A program made the position numbers and the translations under genes. A DNA stretch of 64,000 bases. Source: Pseudomonas sp. S09G 359. GTDB lineage: Bacteria; Pseudomonadota; Gammaproteobacteria; Pseudomonadales; Pseudomonadaceae. Positions 8,082 to 17,039 of the stretch are shown here, one piece after another (position 1 is the stretch's first letter; every line of letters begins with the position of its first letter). The notes below the pieces were generated by a model. The model searched no databases. It was given only the letters and a program-made list of their open reading frames with translations, and was not told the origin of the DNA. The stretch spans positions 3,563,501 through 3,627,500 of the forward strand of contig NZ_CP025263.1 of NCBI RefSeq assembly GCF_002843605.1, written 5' to 3'.

Positions 8082-8991
8082 GACCCTGACTCAATTGGAG
8101 ATTTTCTCCTTGGTGGCCGAGCTGCAAGGCTTTACCAGTGCCGCGCACCGATTGGGCATCAGCCAATCGGCGGTGTCCCATGCGATCAAGGCGCTGGAGC
8201 AAGAACTCGGCGTAGAGCTGTTTAGACGCCATCAGGGCCTGGTAGAACCGAGCGACATTGGCCAGCAACTGCTGGAGCGCGCCCGTGCCATGCTGGGTCT
8301 GGCCAACACCCTGCAACAGGAAGCCGCCGATGCCCGAGGCATGAAGCGCGGTACCTTGCGCATCGGTTCGTTCGGGCCCACCGCGTCGATTCGCCTGTTG
8401 CCGGCGATTCTCGGCCGGTTTCGCGCGGCCCATCCGGGGATTGAAGTGCACATCGACGAAGGGCCCGACCGGCAAGTGCTGCAGTGGCTGGATGAGCGGC
8501 GCATCGATGTGGGCTTTGTGGTGCTGGAGCAGGAGCGCTTCGACACCTTCGGGTTGTTCGAGGATCAGTTGGTGGCACTGCTGCCGGCTGGCCACCCCTT
8601 GGCGTTGCAAGACACGCTGACCCTGCAGGCCCTGTGTGACGACCCGTTCATCCTTACCGAGGCCGGTTCGTCTGAGCTGGTCACGCGCTTGTTCAGCGCC
8701 GCCCAACTGCGGCCCAAGGTGCGTTACCGCTGCGCCCAACTGCTGAGCACCCTGGAAGCGGTCAGCCGCGGGGACGGGCTGAGCATCGTCGCGCAGGCGT
8801 CGCTGCCGCAGGCACACGATCCGCGCTATGTAATACGGCCACTGACGCCGCGCGTACCTCGGCGGATCGGCCTGGCGGTGCTTGATCGCCGCCAATCGTC
8901 ACCGGCCACCCTGGCCTTTATCGAGATTGCGCAAGGCCTTGCTCTGGCGAGCACGTTTGAGCCGGGCCGTCTATCATCGGCACATCCCTAA
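8080..8991 (+). CDS. LysR-family transcriptional regulator
   Basis: This 303-residue protein has an N-terminal winged HTH (LEIFSLVAELQGFTSAAHRLG, then ISQSAVSHAIKALE) and a LysR substrate-binding domain from about residue 88. It diverges from the DMT transporter gene 75 bases away, which is its most likely target. The start lies inside a palindrome and lacks a strong ribosome site, so translation could be leaderless or the start slightly different, although the HTH begins only a few residues in and limits alternatives. Confidence 0.92.
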   Translation: MTLTQLEIFSLVAELQGFTSAAHRLGISQSAVSHAIKALEQELGVELFRRHQGLVEPSDIGQQLLERARAMLGLANTLQQEAADARGMKRGTLRIGSFGPTASIRLLPAILGRFRAAHPGIEVHIDEGPDRQVLQWLDERRIDVGFVVLEQERFDTFGLFEDQLVALLPAGHPLALQDTLTLQALCDDPFILTEAGSSELVTRLFSAAQLRPKVRYRCAQLLSTLEAVSRGDGLSIVAQASLPQAHDPRYVIRPLTPRVPRRIGLAVLDRRQSSPATLAFIEIAQGLALASTFEPGRLSSAHP

Positions 8992-9007
8992 ACAGGCCTT
9001 CACCTCC

Positions 9008-10549
9008 ATGCCCCTCACCGTCAAAGGCCCTCGAAAGCCCCTCACCCGCCATTCGATCAGTGTGCTGTGCGGCCTGCTGCCGGTGTTCCTGGGGGGGCTC
9101 ATGCTGCATTGGCAGGCCGAAACCAGCCTTGAGCAGAGCACCGCGCGGACGGCCGAAGAAGCCGTGCGTCAATTCGACCTGATGCTCGACAACACCGCCC
9201 TCGCCGCACAGAGCCTGCTGCCATTGGCCGGGCAGCCGTGTGACAACGGCGCCCAATTGGCGCTGCGTGAGCAGGTCACCCGCCGGCCGTTTGTACGGGC
9301 GACGACATTGTCCTGGCAAAAAAACATCTATTGCAGCTCATTGTTCGGCGGCAACTATGAGTCGCGGGTAAACCCCGACGACTACGTGGACGGGCGACTG
9401 TGGCTGATGAACGGCAACCCGGTGACGCCGGATACCGCGCTGCTGGTATACCGACTGGTCGAGGGCGACAAGGCCGCTTTTGCCTCGATCGATGGTTACC
9501 ACCTCACTAACGCACTACGCCTGATCAGCCGCTATGCCCAGCTGGTGCTACAGGTGGGCCCCAATTGGCTCGGCGCCGATGGCAAGGTGCAGAACACGCC
9601 AGTTCCGGAGTTTGCCGTGGCCCACCAGCACCTGGCATCGGAGCGCTACCATTACAGCGTCGATGCCGGCATGCCCGACGGCGAAGTATGGCGCTATATG
9701 CACGCGCGTTATCCGGCGCTGTTCAGCCTGGTGCTGTTCTTTGGCGTGTTGGCGGGCCTGCTTGCGCATTGGCTGCAAAAGCGCGCGTCGGCGCCAACCC
9801 AAGAACTGCAACGGGCGTTGGGTGCCAATGAGTTCATCCCATACTTTCAGCCGGTGGTGCGCGGCGACAGCCGTGAATGGGCCGGCTGTGAAGTGCTGAT
9901 GCGTTGGAAACATCCGAAGGAAGGGCTGGTCAGGCCCGACCTGTTTATCCCGCTTGCAGAAGATTGTGGCCTGATCGTGCCGATGACGCGCGCCCTGCTG
10001 CGCCAGACCGCTGCGCAACTGGCGCCGCATGCGTCGCGTTTCACTCCGGGTTTTCATATCGGCGTAAATATCACCGCCCGGCATTGCCAGGACCTGGCGC
10101 TGGTGGAGGATTGCCGTGAGTTTCTCGCCGCCTTTGAGCCAGGCCAGGTCACGCTGGTGCTGGAACTGACCGAGCGCGAGCTGATCGTACCCACCGATAT
10201 CACCCGCAGCCTGTTCGACGCCCTGCACCAATTGGGGGTATTGATTGCCATTGATGACTTTGGTACCGGCCATTCCAGCCTGGGTTACTTGCGCAACTTC
10301 AATGTGGACTACTTGAAGATCGACCAGAGTTTTGTCGCCATGATTGGTGCAGATGCACTCTCTGGGCATATTCTCGACAGCATCATCGAATTGTCCGGCA
10401 AGCTTGACCTGGGCATCGTTGCAGAAGGCGTTGAAACACAGCAGCAATGCGAATACCTGGCCGCTCGAGGTGTAGATTTCCTACAAGGTTACCTGTTTGG
10501 TAGACCGTTACCTTACGATGAATTCATTAAATCCCTGACCCTCCATTGA
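9008..10549 (+). CDS. Membrane-anchored EAL-domain c-di-GMP phosphodiesterase with CSS-motif sensor
   Basis: This 513-residue protein has an N-terminal transmembrane helix (about residues 16-36), a periplasmic region of about 200 residues with a Cys (QPCDNG) and a later YCSS motif as in CSS-motif domains, a second helix (about 235-255), and a cytoplasmic EAL domain (about 270-510). EAL catalytic motifs are present: EVLMRW (an EVL variant of EAL), NITARH, ELTERE, DDFGTG, KIDQSF and AEGVET, so hydrolysis of c-di-GMP to pGpG is expected. In the CSS family the periplasmic cysteines sense redox or disulfide state (DsbA/DsbB). Start chosen at the ATG at 9008; the longer frame overlaps the preceding LysR gene. 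Confidence 0.9.
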   Translation: MPLTVKGPRKPLTRHSISVLCGLLPVFLGGLMLHWQAETSLEQSTARTAEEAVRQFDLMLDNTALAAQSLLPLAGQPCDNGAQLALREQVTRRPFVRATTLSWQKNIYCSSLFGGNYESRVNPDDYVDGRLWLMNGNPVTPDTALLVYRLVEGDKAAFASIDGYHLTNALRLISRYAQLVLQVGPNWLGADGKVQNTPVPEFAVAHQHLASERYHYSVDAGMPDGEVWRYMHARYPALFSLVLFFGVLAGLLAHWLQKRASAPTQELQRALGANEFIPYFQPVVRGDSREWAGCEVLMRWKHPKEGLVRPDLFIPLAEDCGLIVPMTRALLRQTAAQLAPHASRFTPGFHIGVNITARHCQDLALVEDCREFLAAFEPGQVTLVLELTERELIVPTDITRSLFDALHQLGVLIAIDDFGTGHSSLGYLRNFNVDYLKIDQSFVAMIGADALSGHILDSIIELSGKLDLGIVAEGVETQQQCEYLAARGVDFLQGYLFGRPLPYDEFIKSLTLH

Positions 10550-10747
10550 ATAGCCATGCACTAGGCGGGTTGAAATAATGTTGGTGAAACAAAAGACGTG
10601 ATTTACTCGTAGCGAATTAACTACTACAATTTTTCCTTGCCTGTGTTGAACACGCAGGAAGGCGATTTTTTGAGTAGCCTAACGCTCTTGGCTTACAGCT
10701 TTGTTTGCAGTTGATATCAGCCAACACCATTATTTGGAGTACCTATT

Positions 10748-11113
10748 TTGTCCAGACTCGCCGAATTTCGCGCAGCAGAAAAAGCCCTTCAAGAGCAGCT
10801 TGCCCAGCTGGAATCCCTGAAGAACGACGCTGGCCTGAAGAAAGAAATCGAATTCGAAGAAAAGCTCCAAGGGTTGATGAAGACCTACGGCAAAAGCCTG
10901 CGTGACATCATCGCTATCCTCGATCCTAACCTGGGCAAGGCCAGCGCTGCAGCGGCTCCTGCGCCAAAACAGCGCCGCGCGCGCGTGGTCAAGGTTTACC
11001 AGAACCCGCACACCGGTGAGCTGATTGAAACCAAAGGCGGCAACCACCGCGGCCTCAAAGCCTGGAAAGAACAGCACGGTTCGGAGACCGTAGAGTCGTG
11101 GCTGCGCAAGTGA
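10748..11113 (+). CDS. mvaU: H-NS-like xenogeneic silencer, MvaT/MvaU family
   Basis: This 121-residue protein has an N-terminal coiled-coil oligomerisation region (residues about 1-60, FEEKLQGLMKTYGKSLRDII) and a C-terminal AT-rich DNA-binding domain with the family motif TKGGNHRGLKAWK. It is the Pseudomonas functional counterpart of H-NS, repressing AT-rich and acquired genes. The sequence (EFRAAEKAL, LKNDAGLKKEIEFE) looks closer to MvaU/MvaV than to MvaT, but the paralogue call is by memory. Translation appears to start at TTG, eight bases after GGAG; no ATG or GTG is available there. About 200 AT-rich bases upstream hold its promoter. Confidence 0.92.
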   Translation: MSRLAEFRAAEKALQEQLAQLESLKNDAGLKKEIEFEEKLQGLMKTYGKSLRDIIAILDPNLGKASAAAAPAPKQRRARVVKVYQNPHTGELIETKGGNHRGLKAWKEQHGSETVESWLRK

Positions 11114-11129
11114 TCGAGCTGCACTAAAA

Positions 11130-11158
11130 GAGAGCCCCGCCTATGCGGGGCTTTTTTA
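11130..11158 (+). terminator. Rho-independent terminator of the mvaU-like gene
   Basis: Hairpin AGCCCCGC-CTAT-GCGGGGCT followed by a T run, 17 bases after the stop codon. Confidence 0.93.
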
Positions 11159-11223
11159 TTCAAGGGTTCGAAACCGAACTTAAATAACATTTCACTTTGT
11201 TCAAAAACGCTCGGCAACAGGAT

Positions 11224-11760
11224 TTAAAGTTTCAGGCTGTTGCGTACCGAATCGACTTCTTCCTTGCTGGCTTCGTATGCCTCGGCTTGGCCTGCGTAAG
11301 AAAAAACATACGCCTTATCAGTATCAACAGCACCCACCAATGTTTGCGACAGCACGTGTCGGCCGTTCTCTGTAATCACGCAAGTAGTTTCCAACGCTTC
11401 AAGGCCGCTCAATGTCGCCGGGTGCATCTTGGTGCACACACTTTGATAGCCGCCTTGAGCAAAATCCTTCTGGATGGATTTACGCATTTCCAGCAACACG
11501 CCCTGAAGATTAACTTTATGGCCGGCTTCAATCGGCGTACCGGTCAATTCCATGACCATCAAGGTGGTGCCATTTTCGTCGTTCTTGATTGCACGTTGGC
11601 GCGACACGGCAGACGGCTTGACGGGGGCCTGGTCGTCGGCAACCACCTCCTCCACCTGCCAGCCACTGGGCCAATGAATCTCCGGGTCGGCCGCCAGCAC
11701 ACAGGGGCTGCCCAGCAGTAAACAGAGAGTGCTCAACAGCGATTTACGAAATCCGATCAT
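11224..11760 (-). CDS. Exported DUF4946-like hypothetical protein
   Basis: This 178-residue protein has a cleavable signal peptide ([20 protein letters not shown], cleavage after VLAADP), so it is periplasmic. The mature part has the look of DUF4946 proteins, common in Pseudomonas and without known function ([24 protein letters not shown]). Two cysteines (VCTKMH and TTCVIT) could form a disulfide. The frame extends ten residues further upstream, but the Met at 11760 fits the signal peptide better. It is monocistronic, with gloA diverging. Confidence 0.75.
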   Translation of the reverse strand: MIGFRKSLLSTLCLLLGSPCVLAADPEIHWPSGWQVEEVVADDQAPVKPSAVSRQRAIKNDENGTTLMVMELTGTPIEAGHKVNLQGVLLEMRKSIQKDFAQGGYQSVCTKMHPATLSGLEALETTCVITENGRHVLSQTLVGAVDTDKAYVFSYAGQAEAYEASKEEVDSVRNSLKL

Positions 11761-11954
11761 TGCAAAAAACGCCCAAGGTTCAAGCAGCAAAGTTTGAGCC
11801 CGCCACCCGTTGCTCGCAAGGCCTGCGGGCGCTTTTTAATTTGGCGCAGCCGGCAGCCCTGCGTATCATGGTTCGGCTGCACGGATGCTTGCCGCAAGCC
11901 AAGGGATCGCTCATTTTCTGGAGCCGCGTTTGCCCCATTTTTTCTGGAGGGCCC

Positions 11955-12476
11955 ATGAGCCTGCACGAATTGAACACCTTCCCGGGCGTCACCGCCCAAC
12001 CTGATACCGCCACCTCGAACTTCGTGTTCAACCACACCATGCTGCGCGTCAAGGACATCACCAAGTCGCTGGATTTCTACACCCGCGTGCTGGGTTTTTC
12101 CCTGGTTGAAAAACGTGACTTCCCGGAAGCCGAATTCAGCCTGTATTTCCTCGCCCTGGTGGACAAATCCCAGATCCCGGCCGACGCCGCCGCGCGTACC
12201 CAGTGGATGAAGTCGATCCCGGGGATCCTGGAACTGACCCACAACCACGGCACTGAAAACGATGCCGATTTTGCCTACCACAACGGCAACAGCGATCCGC
12301 GTGGCTTTGGCCATATCTGCATTTCGGTGCCGGATATCGTCGCTGCGTGCGAGCGTTTCGAAGCGCTGGGCTGTGACTTCCAGAAGCGCCTGAGCGACGG
12401 CCGCATGAAGAGCCTGGCCTTTATCAAAGACCCTGATGCTTACTGGGTCGAGATTATTCAGCCAGCACCGCTGTAA
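11955..12476 (+). CDS. gloA: Lactoylglutathione lyase (glyoxalase I)
   Basis: This metalloenzyme isomerises the hemithioacetal of methylglyoxal and glutathione to S-lactoylglutathione. The 173-residue length fits the longer, Zn-type GloA of pseudomonads. Metal ligands are visible: His in [10 protein letters not shown], Glu in LELTHNHG, His in [10 protein letters not shown] and Glu in YWVEIIQP. The start at 11955 is set by TCTGGAGG seven bases upstream. A longer open frame to 11760 has no family similarity. It ends at a bidirectional terminator shared with ahpF. Confidence 0.96.
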   Translation: MSLHELNTFPGVTAQPDTATSNFVFNHTMLRVKDITKSLDFYTRVLGFSLVEKRDFPEAEFSLYFLALVDKSQIPADAAARTQWMKSIPGILELTHNHGTENDADFAYHNGNSDPRGFGHICISVPDIVAACERFEALGCDFQKRLSDGRMKSLAFIKDPDAYWVEIIQPAPL

Positions 12477-12490
12477 AAGTCTGAGACAAT

Positions 12491-12523
12491 AAAAAACCCC
12501 ATGATCGCTCATGGGGTTTTTCA
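12491..12523. terminator. Bidirectional terminator between gloA and ahpF
   Basis: AACCCCATGA-TCGC-TCATGGGGTT flanked by A and T runs, located between convergent gloA and ahpF. Confidence 0.92.
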
Positions 12524-12538
12524 TTTCCGGGCCCGGGT

Positions 12539-14104
12539 TTATGCCGGGGCGGAAGTGCGGATCAGGTGGTCGAAAGCACTCAGGGAAGCCTTGGCACCCT
12601 CGCCTACGGCGATCACGATCTGCTTGTACGGCACAGTCGTGACGTCACCGGCAGCGAACACACCTGGCAGTGAAGTCTCGCCACGCGCGTCAACGATGAT
12701 CTCGCCGCGCGGTGTCAGCTCCACGGTGCCTTTGAGCCAGTCGGTGTTCGGCAGCAAACCGATCTGTACAAAGATACCTTCCAGGTCGATGGTCTTGAAC
12801 TCGCCGCTGTCGCGATCCTTGTACGCCAGGCCGGTGACTTTCTGGCCATCACCCTTGACTTCACTGGTCAGCGCGCTGGTGATCACGTCCACGTTCGGCA
12901 GGCTGTAGAGCTTGCGCTGCAACACCGCATCGGCGCGCAATTTGCTGTCGAACTCGAGCAGGGTCACGTGGCTGACGATACCGGCCAGGTCGATAGCCGC
13001 TTCAACACCGGAGTTACCGCCGCCGATCACCGCAACACGCTTGCCCTTGAACAACGGACCATCGCAGTGCGGGCAGAAGCACACGCCCTTGGCTTTGTAT
13101 TCCTGCTCGCCCGGCACCCCCATTTCACGCCAGCGGGCGCCAGTGGCCAGGATCACGGTCTTGGACTTGAGGCTCGCACCGCTTTCAAAGCGGATTTCGT
13201 GCAAGTCACCGGCATTTTTTGCCGGGATCAAGCTACTGGCGCGCTGCAGGTTCATGATGTCCACGTCGTACTGACGTACGTGGGCTTCCAGGGCGCTGGC
13301 CAGTTTCGGGCCTTCGGTTTCCTGTACCGAAATAAAGTTCTCGATGGACATGGTGTCCAGCACTTGCCCGCCAAAACGTTCAGCGGCCACACCGGTGCGG
13401 ATACCTTTACGTGCGGCGTAGATGGCTGCCGCAGAACCGGCTGGGCCGCCGCCGACGACCAACACGTCAAATGCGTCTTTGGCGCTGATTTTCTCCGCAG
13501 CTTTTTCGATACCGCTGGTGTCGAGCTTGGCGAGGATTTCTTCCAGGCCCATGCGGCCTTGGCCAAAGTTCACACCGTTGAGGTACACGCTTGGCACAGC
13601 CATGATCTGGCGCTCATCCACTTCCGCCTGGAACAGCGCGCCGTCGATGGCCACGTGGCGGATGTTTGGGTTGAGCACGGCCATCAGGTTCAGCGCCTGG
13701 ACCACGTCCGGGCAGTTCTGGCACGACAACGAGAAGTAAGTCTCGAAGCTGAACTCGCCTTTGAGGGCGCGAATCTGTTCAATCACTTCGACACTGGCCT
13801 TCGACGGGTGGCCACCTACTTGCAGCAGGGCCAGCACCAACGAAGTGAATTCATGGCCCATGGGGATGCCGGCGAAACGCAAGCTGATATCGGCACCCGG
13901 GCGGTTGATGGAGAACGAAGGCTTGCGCACATCATCGCCATCGGTTTTCAGGGTAATCAGCGTAGTGAGGCTGACAACGTCCTGCAAAAGGGCAAGCATT
14001 TCCTGGGATTTCGCGCCGTCGTCGAGGGAGGCGACGATCTCGATCGGCTGGGTGACCCGTTCCAGGTATGACTTCAACTGAGCTTTAAGATTGGCGTCCA
14101 ACAT
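12539..14104 (-). CDS. ahpF: Alkyl hydroperoxide reductase subunit F
   Basis: This flavoprotein disulfide reductase passes electrons from NADH to AhpC. Its 521 residues match AhpF. The N-terminal tandem thioredoxin-fold domain carries the CxxC in [10 protein letters not shown] (about residue 129). The C-terminal FAD/NADH domain has [14 protein letters not shown] (FAD) and [10 protein letters not shown] (NADH) with the redox pair in CPHCDG. It lies downstream of ahpC on the same strand, separated by a terminator-like hairpin, which likely gives less AhpF than AhpC. Confidence 0.97.
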   Translation of the reverse strand: MLDANLKAQLKSYLERVTQPIEIVASLDDGAKSQEMLALLQDVVSLTTLITLKTDGDDVRKPSFSINRPGADISLRFAGIPMGHEFTSLVLALLQVGGHPSKASVEVIEQIRALKGEFSFETYFSLSCQNCPDVVQALNLMAVLNPNIRHVAIDGALFQAEVDERQIMAVPSVYLNGVNFGQGRMGLEEILAKLDTSGIEKAAEKISAKDAFDVLVVGGGPAGSAAAIYAARKGIRTGVAAERFGGQVLDTMSIENFISVQETEGPKLASALEAHVRQYDVDIMNLQRASSLIPAKNAGDLHEIRFESGASLKSKTVILATGARWREMGVPGEQEYKAKGVCFCPHCDGPLFKGKRVAVIGGGNSGVEAAIDLAGIVSHVTLLEFDSKLRADAVLQRKLYSLPNVDVITSALTSEVKGDGQKVTGLAYKDRDSGEFKTIDLEGIFVQIGLLPNTDWLKGTVELTPRGEIIVDARGETSLPGVFAAGDVTTVPYKQIVIAVGEGAKASLSAFDHLIRTSAPA

Positions 14105-14140
14105 ACGGGCGATTTCCTATTAATTCGGTTTATTGCAGAC

Positions 14141-14176
14141 AAAAAAACGCCCGAGCGAATCTCGCCCGGGCGTTTT
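14141..14176 (-). terminator. Terminator/attenuator between ahpC and ahpF
   Basis: AAAACGCCCG / CGGGCGTTTT hairpin whose T run lies on the minus strand, about 55 bases after the ahpC stop and ahead of ahpF. Partial termination would fit the high AhpC:AhpF ratio known from other bacteria. Confidence 0.85.
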
Positions 14177-14231
14177 GAGGGCGGATGCAGCTTACTTAAG
14201 TGCGGAATACCGCCCTTGAGACTTCACAGAC

Positions 14232-14795
14232 TTAGATCTTGCCGACCAGGTCCAGGGACGGAGCCAGGGTAGCCTCGCCTTCTTTCCACTTGGCTGGGCA
14301 GACTTCGCCTGGGTGGGCAGCAACGTACTGGGCAGCCTTGATTTTGCGCAGCAGCTCGGAAGCGTCACGGCCTACACCGCCGTCGTTCAGTTCAACGATC
14401 TTGATCTGACCTTCTGGGTTGATCACAAAAGTGCCACGGTCTGCCAGGCCAGCTTCTTCGATCAGTACGTCGAAGTTGCGGGAAATGGTCAGGGTTGGGT
14501 CGCCGATCATGGTGTACTGGATCTTGCCGATGGCTGGCGAGGTGTTGTGCCAGGCAGCGTGGGCGAAGTGGGTGTCGGTGGAAACGCTGTAGATTTCGAC
14601 GCCCAGTTTCTGGAATTCGGCGTGATTGTCAGCCAGGTCTTCCAGCTCGGTTGGGCAAACGAAAGTGAAGTCGGCTGGGTAGAAGAAGAATACGGACCAC
14701 TTACCTTTCAGGTCAGCTTCCGACACATCTACGAAGTTGCCGTTTTTGAAGGCGGTCGCTTTGAACGGTTTTACTTGGCTGTTGATGATAGGCAT
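14232..14795 (-). CDS. ahpC: Peroxiredoxin AhpC (alkyl hydroperoxide reductase subunit C)
   Basis: This typical 2-Cys peroxiredoxin of 187 residues reduces H2O2, organic peroxides and peroxynitrite. The peroxidatic Cys is in [12 protein letters not shown] (about residue 47) and the resolving Cys in GEVCPAKW (about 166). It is recycled by AhpF, encoded downstream on the same strand. The start follows GACGGAGAG. The roughly 130-base upstream region before the recombinase gene contains ATAG/CTAT-like tetrads that could be OxyR contacts, but I cannot align a full OxyR site. Confidence 0.97.
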   Translation of the reverse strand: MPIINSQVKPFKATAFKNGNFVDVSEADLKGKWSVFFFYPADFTFVCPTELEDLADNHAEFQKLGVEIYSVSTDTHFAHAAWHNTSPAIGKIQYTMIGDPTLTISRNFDVLIEEAGLADRGTFVINPEGQIKIVELNDGGVGRDASELLRKIKAAQYVAAHPGEVCPAKWKEGEATLAPSLDLVGKI

Positions 14796-14928
14796 CGTTG
14801 ACTCTCCGTCAGGGGTTAAGAAGTTGATGAAGTGAATCCTACCGACTCTCTCGGCGGATGGCTCATTGGCAAACCTGATGCTGACGATTGGTTTTCCCTA
14901 TCAGGTGACTGTATTAATAGAAGAAATC

Positions 14929-15861
14929 TCAAAGCAGCGGTTGCGTCGCCAAGGTCATCCCGAGAAACGGCGTCGTTTCAACATAGCGCATGGCAGATTT
15001 CATGTCGCTCCAACCGACGTAACTCATCAGTGATTTCAAATCCCAGCCGCTGCGATGGGCCCAAGTGGCGAAACCACGACGCAAGGAGTGGCTGGTGTAT
15101 TGCTCGGCGGGGATGCCGGCGCGCGCCAATGCCTGGCGCAACAGCGGGATGACACTGTTGGGGTGCAGGCCCTCCTCCCCCAGGTTGCCCCAGCGATCGA
15201 TACCGCGAAACACCGGGCCGCGCACCAGCGCAGAGGCGCAGAGCCATTCGCTGTAGGCCTGCACCGGGCACAGGCGCAGCAGTGCCGGGGTGTGATAGGT
15301 CTTGCCGAGGTTGTCGCGGTCAGTTTTGCTGCGCGGCAGGTAGATGCTGATACCGGCACCCGGCGTGGCCCGCACATGCTCGATGTCCAGGCGGCACAAC
15401 TCATCACTGCGAAAGCCGCGCCAGAAGCCCAGCAGGATCAAGGCGCTGTCGCGCTTGGCACGCAGCAGCCGCGGCTGGTCGTGCGTGCGCGTTGCCTCTT
15501 TCGCCTCGACCTCAAGCGACGCCACCACCTGCTCCAGGTGCTTGAGCTGCAAAGGCTCGGCCTGCTTCTCCTGTGCCGGGTGCACGGCACGAATGCCCTT
15601 GAGCACCTTGCGCACCACCGGTGCCTTGGTCGGGTCGGGAAACCCTTGGCTGGTGTGCCACTGCGCCAATGCCGAGAGCCGCAACTTCAGCGTGTTCACC
15701 GCCAGCACCCCGGCATGCGCCACCAGGTAGCGCGCCACGCTGTCACCCGTCGCAGGCAGGAACCCACCCCAACTGACTTCGAAGTGTTCGATGGCCGCGC
15801 GATAACTGCGGCGCGTGTTATCGCGTGTCGCGGCGTTGAGGTAACGATCCAGATCGCTCAT
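14929..15861 (-). CDS. Orphan tyrosine recombinase/integrase
   Basis: This 310-residue protein has an N-terminal SAM-like core-binding domain (about 1-95) and a C-terminal catalytic domain. The active-site set is complete: Arg in FWRGFRSDEL, Lys in RSKTDRD, HSLRRG (HxxR), Trp replacing the second His in YVGWSD, and the Tyr nucleophile in AMRYVE. It is not obviously XerC or XerD. No phage or transposon genes adjoin it; it sits between ahpC and a KfrA-like gene that diverges from it. The start at the Met of MSDLDRYL was chosen over an upstream codon because it begins the conserved domain. Confidence 0.88.
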   Translation of the reverse strand: MSDLDRYLNAATRDNTRRSYRAAIEHFEVSWGGFLPATGDSVARYLVAHAGVLAVNTLKLRLSALAQWHTSQGFPDPTKAPVVRKVLKGIRAVHPAQEKQAEPLQLKHLEQVVASLEVEAKEATRTHDQPRLLRAKRDSALILLGFWRGFRSDELCRLDIEHVRATPGAGISIYLPRSKTDRDNLGKTYHTPALLRLCPVQAYSEWLCASALVRGPVFRGIDRWGNLGEEGLHPNSVIPLLRQALARAGIPAEQYTSHSLRRGFATWAHRSGWDLKSLMSYVGWSDMKSAMRYVETTPFLGMTLATQPLL

Positions 15862-15982
15862 GAAAGGCCTATTCGTACTGCTATGGGGTGCTACAGGGGG
15901 CAAAACCGTTATGACACGGGATAATACGCCAATATCCCATCTGTTAAATCATGAATTTAAACGAGTTTTTATCCGTGCTATA

Positions 15983-16005
15983 GTATGTATATACATAATA
16001 CATAC
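15983..16005. promoter_or_regulatory. Palindromic operator candidate upstream of the KfrA-like gene
   Basis: GTATGTAT-ATACATA-ATACATAC is a perfect 8-base inverted repeat with a 7-base centre (itself containing GTATATAC overlap), placed at a likely -10 box (TATAGT, 15979-15984) and 27 bases before the KfrA-like ATG. Position in the divergent recombinase/KfrA promoter suggests autorepression by the KfrA-like protein. Confidence 0.65.
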
Positions 16006-16031
16006 CACAGTACTAAATCGACGGAGACCCC

Positions 16032-17039
16032 ATGGCTCGCGGCGGCATCAACAAAGCAGTAGTTCAAACGGCACGCCTGGCGATCCTCGCCCGCGGCGAA
16101 AACCCCAGCATCGATGCGGTACGCATCGAAATGGGCAATACCGGCTCGAAAACCACGATTCATCGCTATTTGAAGGAGTTGGACGAGAGCGAAACCCGCC
16201 TGACCATCACCGAAGCGCCCATCGATGACGAGCTGGGCGAACTGGTTGCGCGGCTGGCACAACGCCTGAAAGACAAGGCCCAGGAGCCCATCGACCTGGC
16301 CCAGGCGCAGTTCGAACAACAGAAAGCCGCCCTGCTCGCCCAGCTGGCGACACTCGAGGAGGCCCACGGCCAGCTCCGCCAGCAAAGCGATATCCAGGCC
16401 GCAGCTCTGGCAGAAGAAAGTGCCGCACTGCACATCGCCAGCACCAGCCTGCAGACCGAACAAACCCGTAACGCCGGGCTCAGCCAGGCGTGCAGCGATT
16501 ACGAGCTACGCATTAACGACAAGGACGAACAGATTCGTTCGCTGGAAGAAAAGCACCTGCACGCTCGCGACGCCCTTGAGCATTACCGCAATGCAATCAA
16601 GGAACAGCGTGAACAGGAGCAGCGCCGACATGAAGGCCAACTGCAACAGCTCCAGGCCGAATTGCGCCAGGCCCAGCAAAGCGCCATGGTGCGTCAGGAT
16701 GAAATCACCCAACTGCACCGTGACAACGAGCGGCTATTGATTGAGCACCGGGTAACCACGAAGGAGCTGGCAGCCCAACAGGAGCAGGCCCGCAAAGATC
16801 AGGCCCAGCAACTCAAGCTGAGCGAGCAGATGAACCTGATCGACAACGAGCGCACGCTGCTGCAAGAACGCCTGCGGGTGGCCGCACTGGAAAGCCAGTC
16901 ACGCCAGGACGCGCTGACCGAACACCAGCGCATCCACAAAACCCTGGAACTGGACCTGATCAAGGCCCAGGCCACGATCGAGGCATTGCGCCTGGCCGCC
17001 GTCGTTGCAACGGCGCCAGAGGCAACCCCTCAAGCTTGA
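16032..17039 (+). CDS. KfrA-like DNA-binding coiled-coil protein
   Basis: This 335-residue protein has an N-terminal KfrA-type DNA-binding domain (residues about 1-110; AVRIEMGNTGSKTTIHRYLKEL) followed by a long Gln/Glu/Arg-rich coiled coil (about 75-320) with many heptads. On plasmids KfrA is an autorepressor involved in partition and nucleoid-like filaments. A chromosomal copy beside a tyrosine recombinase is conserved in some pseudomonads as far as I recall; its role is unknown. GACGGAGA gives a clear ribosome site. The gene ends one base before the convergent gor stop. Confidence 0.85.
   Translation: MARGGINKAVVQTARLAILARGENPSIDAVRIEMGNTGSKTTIHRYLKELDESETRLTITEAPIDDELGELVARLAQRLKDKAQEPIDLAQAQFEQQKAALLAQLATLEEAHGQLRQQSDIQAAALAEESAALHIASTSLQTEQTRNAGLSQACSDYELRINDKDEQIRSLEEKHLHARDALEHYRNAIKEQREQEQRRHEGQLQQLQAELRQAQQSAMVRQDEITQLHRDNERLLIEHRVTTKELAAQQEQARKDQAQQLKLSEQMNLIDNERTLLQERLRVAALESQSRQDALTEHQRIHKTLELDLIKAQATIEALRLAAVVATAPEATPQA

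Noticed and set aside
14796-14928. OxyR site upstream of ahpC
   Set aside because: Only partial ATAG/CTAT tetrads with wrong spacing were seen.
14929-15861. Prophage or integrative element around the tyrosine recombinase
   Set aside because: No phage, transposon or tRNA attachment site adjoins it; neighbours are core genes.
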